The position numbers and the translations under genes are program-made. Of a DNA stretch of 64,000 nt, positions 42,772-50,878 are shown one piece after another. Within the stretch, counting starts at the first letter, position 1; each line of letters starts with the position of its first letter. Below the pieces are notes generated by a model. It was not told where the DNA came from, did no database searches, and was given only the letters and a program-made list of their open reading frames with translations. Source of the DNA: Acidobacteriota bacterium (GTDB lineage: Bacteria; Acidobacteriota; Terriglobia; Terriglobales; Acidobacteriaceae); NCBI GenBank assembly GCA_023410055.1, contig JAEYQK010000024.1, positions 1 to 64,000 on the forward strand, in the 5' to 3' direction.

Positions 42772-43983
42772 ATGGCTGAATATCTAGTTAAGGTTGCTGA
42801 CGAGCGTGGACACATGCTCGAACACGTCGAGAATGCTCGATCGGAAGCTGAGCTGCGCGACCGCTTTTCTCAACAGGGCTACTTGGTCTATGAAGTTAAG
42901 CCCCGCAGCGTCTTCAATTCCGGCACTCTGAAGCTACCTGGGCAAAGTAAGGTAAAACTTTCGGAGTTCGTGATTTTCAATCAGCAGTTCGTGACTCTGA
43001 TAAGGGCAGGGCTTCCGATCCTAAACGCGCTGGATCTTCTCATCAAGCGCCATAAACCGGGCACACTTCGCACTCTCCTTGAAAATGTGAGAGGGCGAGT
43101 GAAAGGTGGCGAACTGCTCTCGGAAGCGTTCGCGGCTCAGGGTGCTTTTCCGAAGATCTACACGACCACGCTGCTCGCTGGCGAAAAGTCGGGCAATCTC
43201 GACGAAGTACTCACACGCTACGTAACATTCCAGCGCATGGGTATCTCCTTTCGCAAGAAACTGACGGCGTCCCTGGTATATCCGGCATTGCTGGTTACGA
43301 TGGTGGTCATACTGCTCACGTTTATGATGGTCTACGTTGTTCCTCGTTTTGCGGAACTATACGACCAACTGGGTGCAAAGATACCCGCCCTTACGATCTT
43401 CATGATCAGCGTCGGGCGTATGGCGCAAAGATACTTCCTCCTGGCATTCATCTTGCTTGCTACCGCGGCTTTCTTTTTCTGGCGGTACAGTCGCACCGAA
43501 GCAGGATCACGCAAGATAGACCGGATAAGGGTGTCGCTCCCAATGCTGGGAGGCATTTGGCTGAAATACCAAGTAGCTTTACTCGGCCGTACTCTGGCAA
43601 CCTTGCTGACAGGTGGTTTGCCTCTAGTGCCTGCACTTGAGACTGCCGGTGCCTCTATCCAGAGCCGGTACGTGGCAGATGCTGTGGCCTACGCGACACA
43701 GAAGGTTCGAGAAGGCCGTCCGCTGGCAAAGAGCATGGAAGAAACCAAGGTATTCCCCGATCTCACCGTCGAAATGATTGAAGTCGGCGAGTCCACCGGG
43801 GCTCTTCCGACCATGTTGACCTCCGTCGCTGAGTTCTTCGAGGAGGACGTGCAGAACGCGCTAGCGGCGGCAATGTCCTTGATCGAACCGGTTATCTTGA
43901 TCTTCATGGGCGCGGTTGTTGCCTTTGTTCTGATTTCGTTATACTTGCCGATCTTTACACTTGGCGGTGGCGGCCTTCACTAG
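42772..43983 (+). CDS. pilC: Type IV pilus inner-membrane platform protein PilC (GspF family)
   Basis: A 403-residue polytopic protein with duplicated GspF domains at about 65-190 and 270-395 and three membrane helices (about 168-192, 218-238, 370-395). Family marks are FNQQFVTLIRAGLPILNALDLL near 71 and GRTLATLLTGGLPLVPALE near 272, each the start of one repeat. GEKSGNLDEVLTRYV near 135 and GESTGALPTMLTSVAEFFEEDV near 337 mark the second parts. It is the rotor-like platform moved by the PilB ATPase. Its gene precedes pilB by 27 bp; the order pilC-pilB is the reverse of the common pilB-pilC arrangement. Confidence 0.93.
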   Translation: MAEYLVKVADERGHMLEHVENARSEAELRDRFSQQGYLVYEVKPRSVFNSGTLKLPGQSKVKLSEFVIFNQQFVTLIRAGLPILNALDLLIKRHKPGTLRTLLENVRGRVKGGELLSEAFAAQGAFPKIYTTTLLAGEKSGNLDEVLTRYVTFQRMGISFRKKLTASLVYPALLVTMVVILLTFMMVYVVPRFAELYDQLGAKIPALTIFMISVGRMAQRYFLLAFILLATAAFFFWRYSRTEAGSRKIDRIRVSLPMLGGIWLKYQVALLGRTLATLLTGGLPLVPALETAGASIQSRYVADAVAYATQKVREGRPLAKSMEETKVFPDLTVEMIEVGESTGALPTMLTSVAEFFEEDVQNALAAAMSLIEPVILIFMGAVVAFVLISLYLPIFTLGGGGLH

Positions 43984-44010
43984 AATTCGCGAATTGCATT
44001 AAGTAGGTTT

Positions 44011-45666
44011 ATGTCAAACACGCAAACATTGTTCGTTAACGGCAACGGCCACATCATTCCAGCGGGTACCCCTGTGGAGGAAGAACAGCGCGCGCGCGAT
44101 TTAGCCGAGCGCTACCGTTGCGAGTTCCTCGACATGCGGAACTTTCACTTGAACAGTGAGCTTTTCCGAAGCATCCCGGTCGACCTGATGTTCCGGTATA
44201 ACTTCGTTCCGCTCGAAGAAGCCGACGGCCGCCTTTACATCGCGATAGCGGACCCCAGCCAACTCATGATGATCGACGAAATCGGTCTCATGCTTGGCAA
44301 GCGTATCAAGACCAAGGTTGCGACGCTCTCGCAAATCACCGACATACTGAAGAAGACCGAGCAGTCGCAACGCGTCCTCGAGGAAGCCAGCGAGGGCTTC
44401 GCGTTGGATGTGATACGGGAAGACGAAGCCGGCGATGAAACGATCTCGATCGAACGACTGACGGCCGAATCGGACATTAGCCCAATCATCCGTCTGGTTG
44501 ACACCACGATCTTCGCGGCCCTGCAAAAGAGAGCCAGCGATATTCACATCGAGACCCGCGATGATTCGGTTTCAATTAAGTACCGTATTGACGGCGTGCT
44601 CACGCAAGCAATGCCGCCTATCGGCAAGGAACACCATTCGACCATCATCTCGCGTATCAAGGTCATGTCCGAGTTGGACATCGCCGAGCGTCGTGTTCCT
44701 CAGGACGGTCGTTTCCGCGTAAAGTACAACGGTCGACAGATCGACTTTCGCGTCTCCGTGATGCCGTCCATCTACGGCGAAGATGCCGTGCTCCGCGTAC
44801 TCGATAAAGAGTCGATGAGCGAGAAGTTCCACAAGCTCACGCTCGACGTGGTCGGATTCAGTGACGACGATATCAAGAAGTTTCGACGCTATGTCAGTGA
44901 GCCTTACGGCATGGTTCTCGTTACAGGACCTACAGGTTCCGGCAAGACGACTACGCTCTACGCTGCTCTGAATGAGATTAAGACCGATGAAGACAAGATC
45001 ATCACGATCGAGGACCCTGTCGAATACCAAATTCGCGGCGTGACTCAGATTCCCGTAAACGAAAAGAAGGGACTGACATTCGCCCGAGGCTTGCGCTCGA
45101 TCCTGCGTCACGACCCTGACAAGATCATGGTCGGTGAAATTCGTGACCGCGACACCGCCGAAATCGCAATACAGTCCGCCCTCACCGGGCACTTGGTGTT
45201 CACCACCGTCCACGCAAACAACGTGGTCGATGTTATCGGCCGATTCCTTCACATGGGAATCGAGCCCTACAACTTCGTCTCGGCGCTCAATTGCGTTTTG
45301 GCCCAGCGTCTTGTGCGTGTCATCTGCCCTGACTGCAAGAGGAAGGTCCACTACCCCACTAACGTTCTCGAAGGCTCCGGCCTTGACCCTAAGGAGTGGA
45401 GTGCGGTTCCCTTTTATGAAGGTGCGGGCTGTATAGAATGCGCGGGCACCGGTTTCCGTGGACGTACCGCCATCCACGAACTCCTTGACCTGAGCGACCG
45501 CATCCGAGAGATGATTCTGGCGAAGCGCCCCAGTTCTGAAATCCGTCGGGCGGCGCGTGAGGAAGGAATGCAATTCCTGCGCGAGTCAGCGTTAGATAAG
45601 GTCAGAAACGGTGCGACTACACTGAAGGAAATCAACAAGGTTACTTTCATCGAAACGATGCGGTAA
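44011..45666 (+). CDS. pilB: Type IV pilus extension ATPase PilB (GspE family)
   Basis: A 551-residue hexameric ATPase. An N-terminal MshEN-like domain covers about 25-115 (RYRCEFLDMRNFHLN, FVPLEEADGRLYIAIADP), a fold that in MshE binds c-di-GMP. The core has RASDIHIE (174-181), Walker A GPTGSGKTT (306-314), the Asp box IEDPVEYQ, Walker B IMVGEIRDRDTAE near 372-384 and the His box LTGHLVFTTVHAN (391-403). Two CxxC pairs at CPDC and CIEC in the C-terminal domain form the zinc site. It powers pilus assembly at the inner membrane. Its DIPE-like segment ends in LDKVRNGATTLKEINKVT, normal for PilB. pilT is not in the window. Confidence 0.95.
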   Translation: MSNTQTLFVNGNGHIIPAGTPVEEEQRARDLAERYRCEFLDMRNFHLNSELFRSIPVDLMFRYNFVPLEEADGRLYIAIADPSQLMMIDEIGLMLGKRIKTKVATLSQITDILKKTEQSQRVLEEASEGFALDVIREDEAGDETISIERLTAESDISPIIRLVDTTIFAALQKRASDIHIETRDDSVSIKYRIDGVLTQAMPPIGKEHHSTIISRIKVMSELDIAERRVPQDGRFRVKYNGRQIDFRVSVMPSIYGEDAVLRVLDKESMSEKFHKLTLDVVGFSDDDIKKFRRYVSEPYGMVLVTGPTGSGKTTTLYAALNEIKTDEDKIITIEDPVEYQIRGVTQIPVNEKKGLTFARGLRSILRHDPDKIMVGEIRDRDTAEIAIQSALTGHLVFTTVHANNVVDVIGRFLHMGIEPYNFVSALNCVLAQRLVRVICPDCKRKVHYPTNVLEGSGLDPKEWSAVPFYEGAGCIECAGTGFRGRTAIHELLDLSDRIREMILAKRPSSEIRRAAREEGMQFLRESALDKVRNGATTLKEINKVTFIETMR

Positions 45667-45709
45667 GGACCTAGTTAGCTGCCCAAGAGGGCGCAGAACA
45701 GACGAAGGA

Positions 45710-46609
45710 ATGAACGGAACTCCGAAACCCGAACGCAGACTCAAGTTGGCCTGCGAGATATCCGCCGAGCATGTTGTTGCGGCGCGCGCTTCTCGACAGG
45801 GTAATGAAATCGAAGCGTGTGCCGTTCGCTCACTACCGCCAGGAGTCGTAGTCCCTGGGCTGACGAGCGCAAATGTCGCGAATCCCGACTCTCTGAGAAC
45901 GGTGCTTGCCGACGCTATCGCCACTGTAGGCAGCAGCGGTCACGACATCGTCGCCATCATTCCCGACGCTGCTTGCCGTGTCACTCTGCTCGACTTCGAG
46001 AGCCTGCCATCCAAGCCGGCTGAATCCGATGCAGTCGTCCGCTTTCGGCTGAAAAAGTCGTTGCCCTTCGAAATTGATCGAGCGATGCTCTCCTACGATA
46101 TTCGTCCGAGCAACGGCGGCATTCGAGTCGTTGCGGCCGTCTCACCACCGGGAGTCATTGAAGAATACGAATCGGCTTTTCGTTCAGCCGGTTTCGCACC
46201 GGGACTTGTAGTTCCATCGACAATCGCTTCGCTTGGCACCGTTGACGCAAGTCGTCCGACTCTCGTGGTCAAGATTGCTTCTGGAACGACCACTATCGCG
46301 GTTGTGAACAACGATGACCTTGTTCTTTACCGCGCCACGGAGAATTCTTCGACAGAATTGGTCGATCCCGAGCAGATAGCAGACGATGCGTATCCGTCGA
46401 TCATGTTTTTTCAGGATACCTACGGCTTGAAAATCGAACGGATTATTGTGGGGGGAACGTCCTCTTTTGAACTCGTAGCCAGTGCCCTTGAGGCCTGCAC
46501 GGGAGTTCGCGCTCAGGAATTGGTGCCTCAGCATGCACTTTCATCCGCCGTTGTTGCCAATGCGCAACGGCCTTTTGTGGCAGGCATCGTGGGAGCTCTG
46601 ATCTCGTAA
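45710..46609 (+). CDS. pilM: Type IV pilus inner-membrane complex protein PilM
   Basis: A 299-residue actin-like cytoplasmic protein. Segments fit the FtsA/PilM fold: LACEISAEHVVAARA at the N-terminus, VAIIPDAACRVTLLDFESLP near 83-102, VVRFRLKKSLPFEIDRAMLSYDI in parts near 111-133, and VVKIASGTTTIAVVNNDDLVLYR near 185-207. It ends in RPFVAGIVGALIS, the expected last helix. PilM holds the cytoplasmic tail of PilN and supports PilB/PilC function. Its stop overlaps the pilN ATG (TAATG), the usual coupling. The protein is slightly shorter than common PilM (about 350) because the middle region is reduced. Confidence 0.88.
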   Translation: MNGTPKPERRLKLACEISAEHVVAARASRQGNEIEACAVRSLPPGVVVPGLTSANVANPDSLRTVLADAIATVGSSGHDIVAIIPDAACRVTLLDFESLPSKPAESDAVVRFRLKKSLPFEIDRAMLSYDIRPSNGGIRVVAAVSPPGVIEEYESAFRSAGFAPGLVVPSTIASLGTVDASRPTLVVKIASGTTTIAVVNNDDLVLYRATENSSTELVDPEQIADDAYPSIMFFQDTYGLKIERIIVGGTSSFELVASALEACTGVRAQELVPQHALSSAVVANAQRPFVAGIVGALIS

Positions 46610-47244
46610 TGCAACTAAACATCAACCTCGCAACTCAGCCGTACCAGGATGTGCGGCGGTTTCTTTTCCGTTGGGGATTCGCCGTCGCAGCCCTTGCCAT
46701 TGTTACCGCAGCAATGTTGTGGATTGCCATCGGTGCAACCATCTCGTGGCGCAAGAGCTCCGCGCAGGCAAATCATTTTCGGGAGGAGATCGCGAAATGT
46801 GACCGCCAAGAAGCACAGGCTAACGCCACGCTCAACCTGCCCGAAAACCGTGCGACGCGTGACAAGTCCGCGTTCATCAATACGCTCATAGCTCGCAAAG
46901 CCTTCTCGTGGACAGAAGTTCTCATGGATCTTGAACGGATACTGCCGTCCGGCATTCAAGTGACCGCTATTCAACCAGCGGTCAATGATAGCGGACAGCT
47001 CGAAATTCGGCTGACCGCCTCTGGACCATCACGAGATCGAGCTGTCGATCTAGTCAGCAGGATGGAGTCTTCGCCCCATTTCCGGAACGCAATGATTCGC
47101 AACGATACGGTAGCCCAGACGCAGGACCCAACCCATCCTCAGGTCATGTATCGATTTGACATCGCCGCCATCTATGTTCCCTCCTATGAGCGTCCTACCA
47201 CGGCGCAATCCGGAGCACTGGTTGCTCAACAGGGAGGACAGTGA
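46609..47244 (+). CDS. pilN: Type IV pilus alignment protein PilN
   Basis: A 211-residue bitopic protein. The short cytoplasmic tail MQLNINLATQPY has the I-N-L-A core that corresponds to the INLLP segment by which PilN docks into PilM. One membrane helix lies at about 22-46, then a periplasmic coiled-coil (about 47-85) and a ferredoxin-like domain (FSWTEVLMDLERILPSGIQVTAIQP near 104-127, LEIRLTASGPSRDRAVDLVSRM). It starts inside the pilM stop and its own end overlaps the pilO gene by 4 bases, so the four genes are translated together. It makes the PilM-N-O-P alignment ring between inner platform and secretin. Confidence 0.87.
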   Translation: MQLNINLATQPYQDVRRFLFRWGFAVAALAIVTAAMLWIAIGATISWRKSSAQANHFREEIAKCDRQEAQANATLNLPENRATRDKSAFINTLIARKAFSWTEVLMDLERILPSGIQVTAIQPAVNDSGQLEIRLTASGPSRDRAVDLVSRMESSPHFRNAMIRNDTVAQTQDPTHPQVMYRFDIAAIYVPSYERPTTAQSGALVAQQGGQ

Positions 47245-47789
47245 TGGCAGATATCAAGCAAACTCGTCGGCAACTGTCCATCGCACTCATTGTGATGCTC
47301 GTTATTAATCTCATCTGCATCATTGTGCTGGTTTCGCCAATTGGTCGTGGCGCGCGCGAGGGACGGCAAAAGGTTGATCAACTGTGGAAGGAGTCGCAGG
47401 CGCGAACCCGCGAGACACTCCCACTTCAGGGTCTCGACTCCAAGATCGTGAACGCAAAATCTCAGATCAAGGACTTTTACCTGGAGCGATTCCCGGAAAC
47501 ATTTGCTGCTGTTCCGCAAGAGCTTAACAAATTGGCCTCTGCTCATGGAGTACTCTTAACTGCTGCGAAGTACACAACTGAAGATACGGGCATACCAGGG
47601 CTTCGTGCTGTTCGGGTGGACGCTGGTATTGACGGTGATTACAGCAAGGAAGCGAGATTCATAAACTCCGTAGAGCGCAACAAGACTTTCTTCATCATCG
47701 ACAGCATCGCTCTCGGTGAACAACAGAAGGGTAACGTTCACCTTCAGATCGTTTTTGAGACATACGTACGGAGTCAGCCCGCGTCATGA
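47241..47789 (+). CDS. pilO: Type IV pilus alignment protein PilO-like
   Basis: A 182-residue bitopic protein. One membrane helix is at about 14-34 (IALIVMLVINLICIIVLVS), followed by a charged coiled-coil (about 40-80) and a ferredoxin-like domain (AVPQELNKLASAHGVLLTAAKYTT, RVDAGIDGDYSKEARFINSVERNKTFFIIDSIAL). This is the PilO topology and the ALEG-like ending VHLQIVFETYVRS is consistent. PilN and PilO form a heterodimer; the adjacent pilN gene and the 4-bp overlaps at both ends support the name. Sequence is poorly conserved in this family, so the call rests on order and topology. Confidence 0.83.
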   Translation: MMADIKQTRRQLSIALIVMLVINLICIIVLVSPIGRGAREGRQKVDQLWKESQARTRETLPLQGLDSKIVNAKSQIKDFYLERFPETFAAVPQELNKLASAHGVLLTAAKYTTEDTGIPGLRAVRVDAGIDGDYSKEARFINSVERNKTFFIIDSIALGEQQKGNVHLQIVFETYVRSQPAS

Positions 47790-48418
47790 AGCTAGGCACT
47801 GAAAACAGGAACAAGACGATTGTCGCCACTGTACTGCTGGGATTGGCGCTCATCCTTGTCGCGCGCTGGCTATTCACATCTGATTCATCGACGACGGCGG
47901 CATCGCCCGCGCCCGTCCGCAGCAACCCGAGAACCGCGAGCGAGCCGACTCCGGACAATGCTCCTGCACCGAACCGGCAAGCTTCGCGGAAATCTGATCA
48001 GAAGTACATGACAGCGGTGTTTAAGCCGTCTCTTGATCCAAGTCTGAACCTGCAGACGCTCCAAAAGAGCGAGAGCATCGAGTACAAGGGCACAAATCGC
48101 AACATCTTTGGGATGACCGAAGAACCGGAGCAGAAGATTCCTGTACCCATTCAAGGTCCGCGAAATGCGGCGCCGCCGCAAAAGCAGGTCAATTTGGGGC
48201 CGCCTCCACCTCCACCGATCAACCTGAAATTCTATGGCTTCTCCACAAAGAGTGGTCAGAAGACGGTGTTCCTCTCACAAGACAAAGACACAGTGTTCGT
48301 CGCTCATGAAGGGGACATTGTCGGCCGGCGCTATAAGGTTCTACGCATCAACCCAAACTCAGTCGAGATAATGGATTTGCTGACGAACAACAAGCAGACC
48401 ATTTCACTCACGAGCTAA
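47786..48418 (+). CDS. pilP: Type IV pilus PilP-like protein
   Basis: A 210-residue protein with one N-terminal membrane helix (about 11-29), not a lipoprotein signal as in classical PilP. It has a Pro-rich, disordered periplasmic linker (33-65, and PPPPPPINL near 136) and a small beta domain (about 142-210) with FYGFSTKSGQKTVFLSQDKDTVFVAHEGDIVGRRYKVLRI. That domain matches the PilP/GspC homology-region pattern: G-x-v-x-x-G-x-x-i-g-x-x-Y-x-V-x-x-I. PilP links PilN/PilO with the secretin PilQ. Its 4-bp overlap with pilO supports the assignment. No secretin gene follows. Confidence 0.78.
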   Translation: MKLGTENRNKTIVATVLLGLALILVARWLFTSDSSTTAASPAPVRSNPRTASEPTPDNAPAPNRQASRKSDQKYMTAVFKPSLDPSLNLQTLQKSESIEYKGTNRNIFGMTEEPEQKIPVPIQGPRNAAPPQKQVNLGPPPPPPINLKFYGFSTKSGQKTVFLSQDKDTVFVAHEGDIVGRRYKVLRINPNSVEIMDLLTNNKQTISLTS

Positions 48419-48434
48419 GAACGAATCAGCCGTT

Positions 48435-49256
48435 ATGAAACTCGGAAACCTACGCCGTGGACCGACGACAAAGAAGAGCGAGGCAGGATACCTCCTCATG
48501 GCCTTGATGATCATGGTCGCCGTGATCATCATCGCCAGCATGGCGCATGTGCAGAACGTAGTCACCCAGCTTAAGCATGATCGCGAGGAAGAACTGGTGC
48601 ATCGCGGCGCTCAGTACGCTCGCGCCATTAAGAAGTACTACAAGAAATTCAATCAGTACCCGGTCAGCATTGAGCAACTCGAAAAGACAAACAACATGCG
48701 CTTCTTGCGCAAGCGTTACAAAGACCCTGTTACAGGTGGCGATTTTCGTCTGGTCCGGATAGCAGACTTCAACGCCAGCCAGCTCAGTGGTGGTGGCAGT
48801 GGCGGAGGCAGTCTCAATGGGCCAGCCGCACAAGGTATTCTGAATGCAACTGGCTTGGGTGGCGGACAGCAGAATCAGAACACTCAGCCCGGTGCCTCCC
48901 AGTCTGGCTCGCCATCCGGCTTTTCGCAGCCGCTAACCAGCTCCGGTCCGACCGGTCCGACTTTTGGTGGCGGTCCTTTTCTGGGGGTCGCCAGCACAAG
49001 CACCAAACTCTCCCTCATGGAGTTCGATGGCAAGAACCACTACAAGGACTGGATGTTCGTCTACCTTCCCAACTTCGACCGCGGTGGCTTGATCAAGGGC
49101 CCCTATCTTCGATCGCAGGCCATGGGCGGCATGGCTCCGGCTACTGTAGGCACTCCCGCTGGGAATCTGACGCCGGGAACAAACTCCGGTCCAAACAACG
49201 TGCCCATGTCTGGCAGTCCCCTGAACGCGCCAAATGGAATAACAAACAATCCTTAA
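48435..49256 (+). CDS. Atypical pseudopilin-like protein with Gly/Ser/Pro-rich tail
   Basis: A 273-residue protein with a short basic leader and a GYLLMALMIMVAVIIIASMAHVQ helix (about 18-41), preceded by KKSEA. This looks like a class III prepilin signal (G|Y). At mature position 5 it has Ala, not Glu, and Phe1 is Tyr. The head (about 42-108) is pseudopilin-like: HDREEELVHRGAQYARAIKKYYKKFNQYPVSIEQL in parts, NNMRFLRKRYKDPVTGGDF. A long Gly/Ser/Thr/Pro/Asn low-complexity region follows at 113-175, then a small domain (about 176-235) and another low-complexity tail. It lies 17 bp after pilP, so it belongs to the pilus operon. Function unknown; a minor pilin or a platform-linked scaffold are options. 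Confidence 0.75.
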   Translation: MKLGNLRRGPTTKKSEAGYLLMALMIMVAVIIIASMAHVQNVVTQLKHDREEELVHRGAQYARAIKKYYKKFNQYPVSIEQLEKTNNMRFLRKRYKDPVTGGDFRLVRIADFNASQLSGGGSGGGSLNGPAAQGILNATGLGGGQQNQNTQPGASQSGSPSGFSQPLTSSGPTGPTFGGGPFLGVASTSTKLSLMEFDGKNHYKDWMFVYLPNFDRGGLIKGPYLRSQAMGGMAPATVGTPAGNLTPGTNSGPNNVPMSGSPLNAPNGITNNP

Positions 49257-49593
49257 CACCTACCTTCGGCTGGACGAAGTAGCCTGATCCAACAGTCAAA
49301 GCTGACGATGCCGACGCCGTTGCGAAACGCCAAATGCCCGTTCCATCGATTAACTTACGAGGTGAGGTGAATTCAGGCAGCGAAAGACATCTCGATGGCT
49401 TAGGCCTTTTTATCCAAAGACTTACCGGTCAGCATCGGGGATATCCACCGTAATTGCCGCAATAACAAAGACTTGCGGCTTTGGGATGATGAAGGAGGAG
49501 CCGAGAGCATCGGATGCGAACACTCCCGCCCAAGGTCAGAACACGGCCTCTCTCGGCTCACATTTTAGACAGGCGGCACTATCGCTGCCTGAC
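49257..49593. ncRNA. Gene-free region with two candidate RNA hairpins
   Basis: 337 bp between the pilus operon and the convergent small membrane protein gene. A small hairpin CTACCTTCG/CGAAGTAG lies at 49268-49284. A long imperfect stem pairs 49389-49406 (ATCTCGATGGCTTAGGCC) with 49427-49442 (GGTCAGCATCGGGGAT). A perfect 7-bp hairpin GCCGCAA/TTGCGGC at 49456-49479 is followed by TTT. This could be a small RNA with its terminator or only 3'-end structure of the operon. I do not recognise a known riboswitch or sRNA family. Confidence 0.25.
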
Positions 49594-49863
49594 CTACATC
49601 TGGTTCAGGCCCCTCCAGAGCCAGAGGCCGAAAATTACCAGGATCAGCAGACCGGAAGCCGAACCGAGTAAACGAAGCGGCCACTGCAACCTGTTCATTC
49701 GAGCCATAAGTGCCGTCTGCTCTTTTTGCATGTGAGATTCGGATTGATCGATGAAAAGCTGATTGTCCTCATGAATACTGAGAGTGCTGCGGTAGATCAG
49801 GAGAATGATCAACACCGTGGTTAACACTCCCCAAATGATCCCTAGGATCGTAATCAGCGACAT
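49594..49863 (-). CDS. Small two-helix membrane protein, function unknown
   Basis: An 89-residue protein with hydrophobic helices at about 3-25 (ITILGIIWGVLTTVLIILLIY) and 66-86 (LLGSASGLLILVIFGLWLW), joined by a charged helical loop (EDNQLFIDQSESHMQKEQTALMARMNRL). Ends with WRGLNQM. The clean alternation of helix, polar linker and helix, together with a CAC-free ATG start and coding-like composition, supports a real gene. No family is recognised. It is convergent with the pilus operon and divergent from the erpA-like gene 252 bp away. Confidence 0.6.
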   Translation of the reverse strand: MSLITILGIIWGVLTTVLIILLIYRSTLSIHEDNQLFIDQSESHMQKEQTALMARMNRLQWPLRLLGSASGLLILVIFGLWLWRGLNQM

Positions 49864-50115
49864 AGGCCACCTCGATCGGTTCTGAGCGTACCCGCACTAC
49901 GCAGTGCTTATTGCCAGCGCGCCACGTACCAGGGGCCGCGTGCCGCACATTATATCTCCGGTTGCCCCTTGTAGGCACCTTTTTCGAGTGGCGAGCCTCC
50001 CCCGATAACAATGCTGATTCATGCGACCTCCTGCCCACACTCCACATCAAAAAACAGTAAGAGTAATCGGCCATGTTGGGCCCACTGCTATAATCGAACG
50101 AGTTTAGGAGACGAA

Positions 50116-50475
50116 ATGGCAACGACCCCAGAAGTAACGACCAAAGCTGCTCCGGTGAATTTCACCCCTAGCGCGATTTCCAAGGTCAAGGAAATCATGG
50201 CCCAGCAGAACCCCCTTCCCTCCGGACTGCGCGTAGGAGTCGTTGGCGGCGGATGCTCCGGGTTCCAGTATTCCATGCAGTTTGAGACAGGCGCCGGCGC
50301 AATGGACAAGACTTTCGACTTTGACGGCCTAAAGGTTTACGTCGATGCGACATCGCTCATGTACCTGACCGGGGCGACTGTCGATTACGTCGAGACCCTG
50401 GAAGGCGCAGGCTTCAAGTTCGAGAACCCCAACGTCCGCTCAACCTGCGGCTGCGGTTCTTCGTTCCAAGTCTAG
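50116..50475 (+). CDS. erpA: A-type iron-sulfur cluster carrier (ErpA/IscA family)
   Basis: A 119-residue protein from ATG 50116, which has AGGAG 6 bp upstream; the frame is open further up to 50011 but without a ribosome site. The three cluster-binding cysteines are in place: Cys47 (GGGCSGF), Cys111 and Cys113 (STCGCGSSF). LRVGVVGGGCSGFQYSMQF and the DYVETLEGAGFKFENPN stretch are the family core. It accepts a Fe-S cluster from the scaffold and inserts it into target enzymes; radical-SAM RlmN and quinone-linked enzymes here would need such clusters. The ErpA versus IscA/SufA subgroup cannot be settled without a tree. A terminator follows. Confidence 0.92.
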   Translation: MATTPEVTTKAAPVNFTPSAISKVKEIMAQQNPLPSGLRVGVVGGGCSGFQYSMQFETGAGAMDKTFDFDGLKVYVDATSLMYLTGATVDYVETLEGAGFKFENPNVRSTCGCGSSFQV

Positions 50476-50499
50476 AAACACCAAGTCCACCAACTTTGT

Positions 50500-50536
50500 G
50501 CAGAGAGCCCTCCGCGAAAGCGCGAGGGCTTTCTGC
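50500..50536 (+). terminator. Intrinsic terminator after the erpA-like gene
   Basis: Stem GCAGAGAGCCCTC / GAGGGCTTTCTGC with an inner CGC-GAAA-GCG cap, 24 bp after the stop. Confidence 0.85.
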
Positions 50537-50681
50537 TTGGCATGTCCTCTGCAGACACGCCCTGAGGTCTCTGTGTGGATCCTTCTGGATTGAAACAGAG
50601 ATAGGCCGAAGAGAGCGGCGGAACTCAAGTGGGGGAATCAAGCACCTAAATTGATGAGTGATTGGTTCTAGAAGAGAAGAA

Positions 50682-50757
50682 TGGTGAGTGCGGCAGGATT
50701 CGAACCTGCGACCCATGCCTTAAAAGGGCATTGCTCTACCAACTGAGCTACGCACCC
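50682..50757 (-). tRNA. tRNA-Lys (UUU)
   Basis: On the minus strand a full 76-nt cloverleaf starts with GGGTGCG and ends CGCACTCACCA, so the CCA is encoded. The D-arm is GCTCAGTTGGTAGAGC, the anticodon arm ATGCC-CTTTTAA-GGCAT with anticodon TTT, and the T-arm GCAGG-TTCGAAT-CCTGC. The acceptor stem has one G-U pair. Lysine identity follows from the UUU anticodon. Confidence 0.97.
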
Positions 50758-50834
50758 ACGAGTGCTGACACTTAAATTTATCACACCCGTTACACTCGCG
50801 ACAGAGCTTTGAAGACTCGCAGTTCGGCAGATCA

Positions 50835-50871
50835 TCGAGCGATCCCGCTCTTAGTGATTGGGACCGCTCGA
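50835..50871 (-). terminator. Inverted repeat downstream of the barrel gene
   Basis: TCGAGCG-ATCCC / GGGAC-CGCTCGA arms in the 121-bp gap between tRNA-Lys and the barrel gene end. There is no T-run on either side; possible terminator of the barrel gene. Confidence 0.35.
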
Positions 50872-50878
50872 GTTGAAC

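Noticed and set aside
44572..45573. A 333-codon minus-strand frame inside pilB
   Set aside because: Fully antisense to the conserved ATPase core; composition is that of a codon-bias shadow.
49370..49440. c-di-GMP (GEMM) riboswitch next to the pilus genes
   Set aside because: Some fragments (GCGAAAGAC, TAGGCC) look similar, but the conserved core GCAAAGCC/GGCCUAA arrangement is missing and it is downstream of the operon, not upstream.
49486..49671. 61-codon plus-strand frame after the pilus operon
   Set aside because: Overlaps the more convincing membrane protein on the other strand and has low-information composition.
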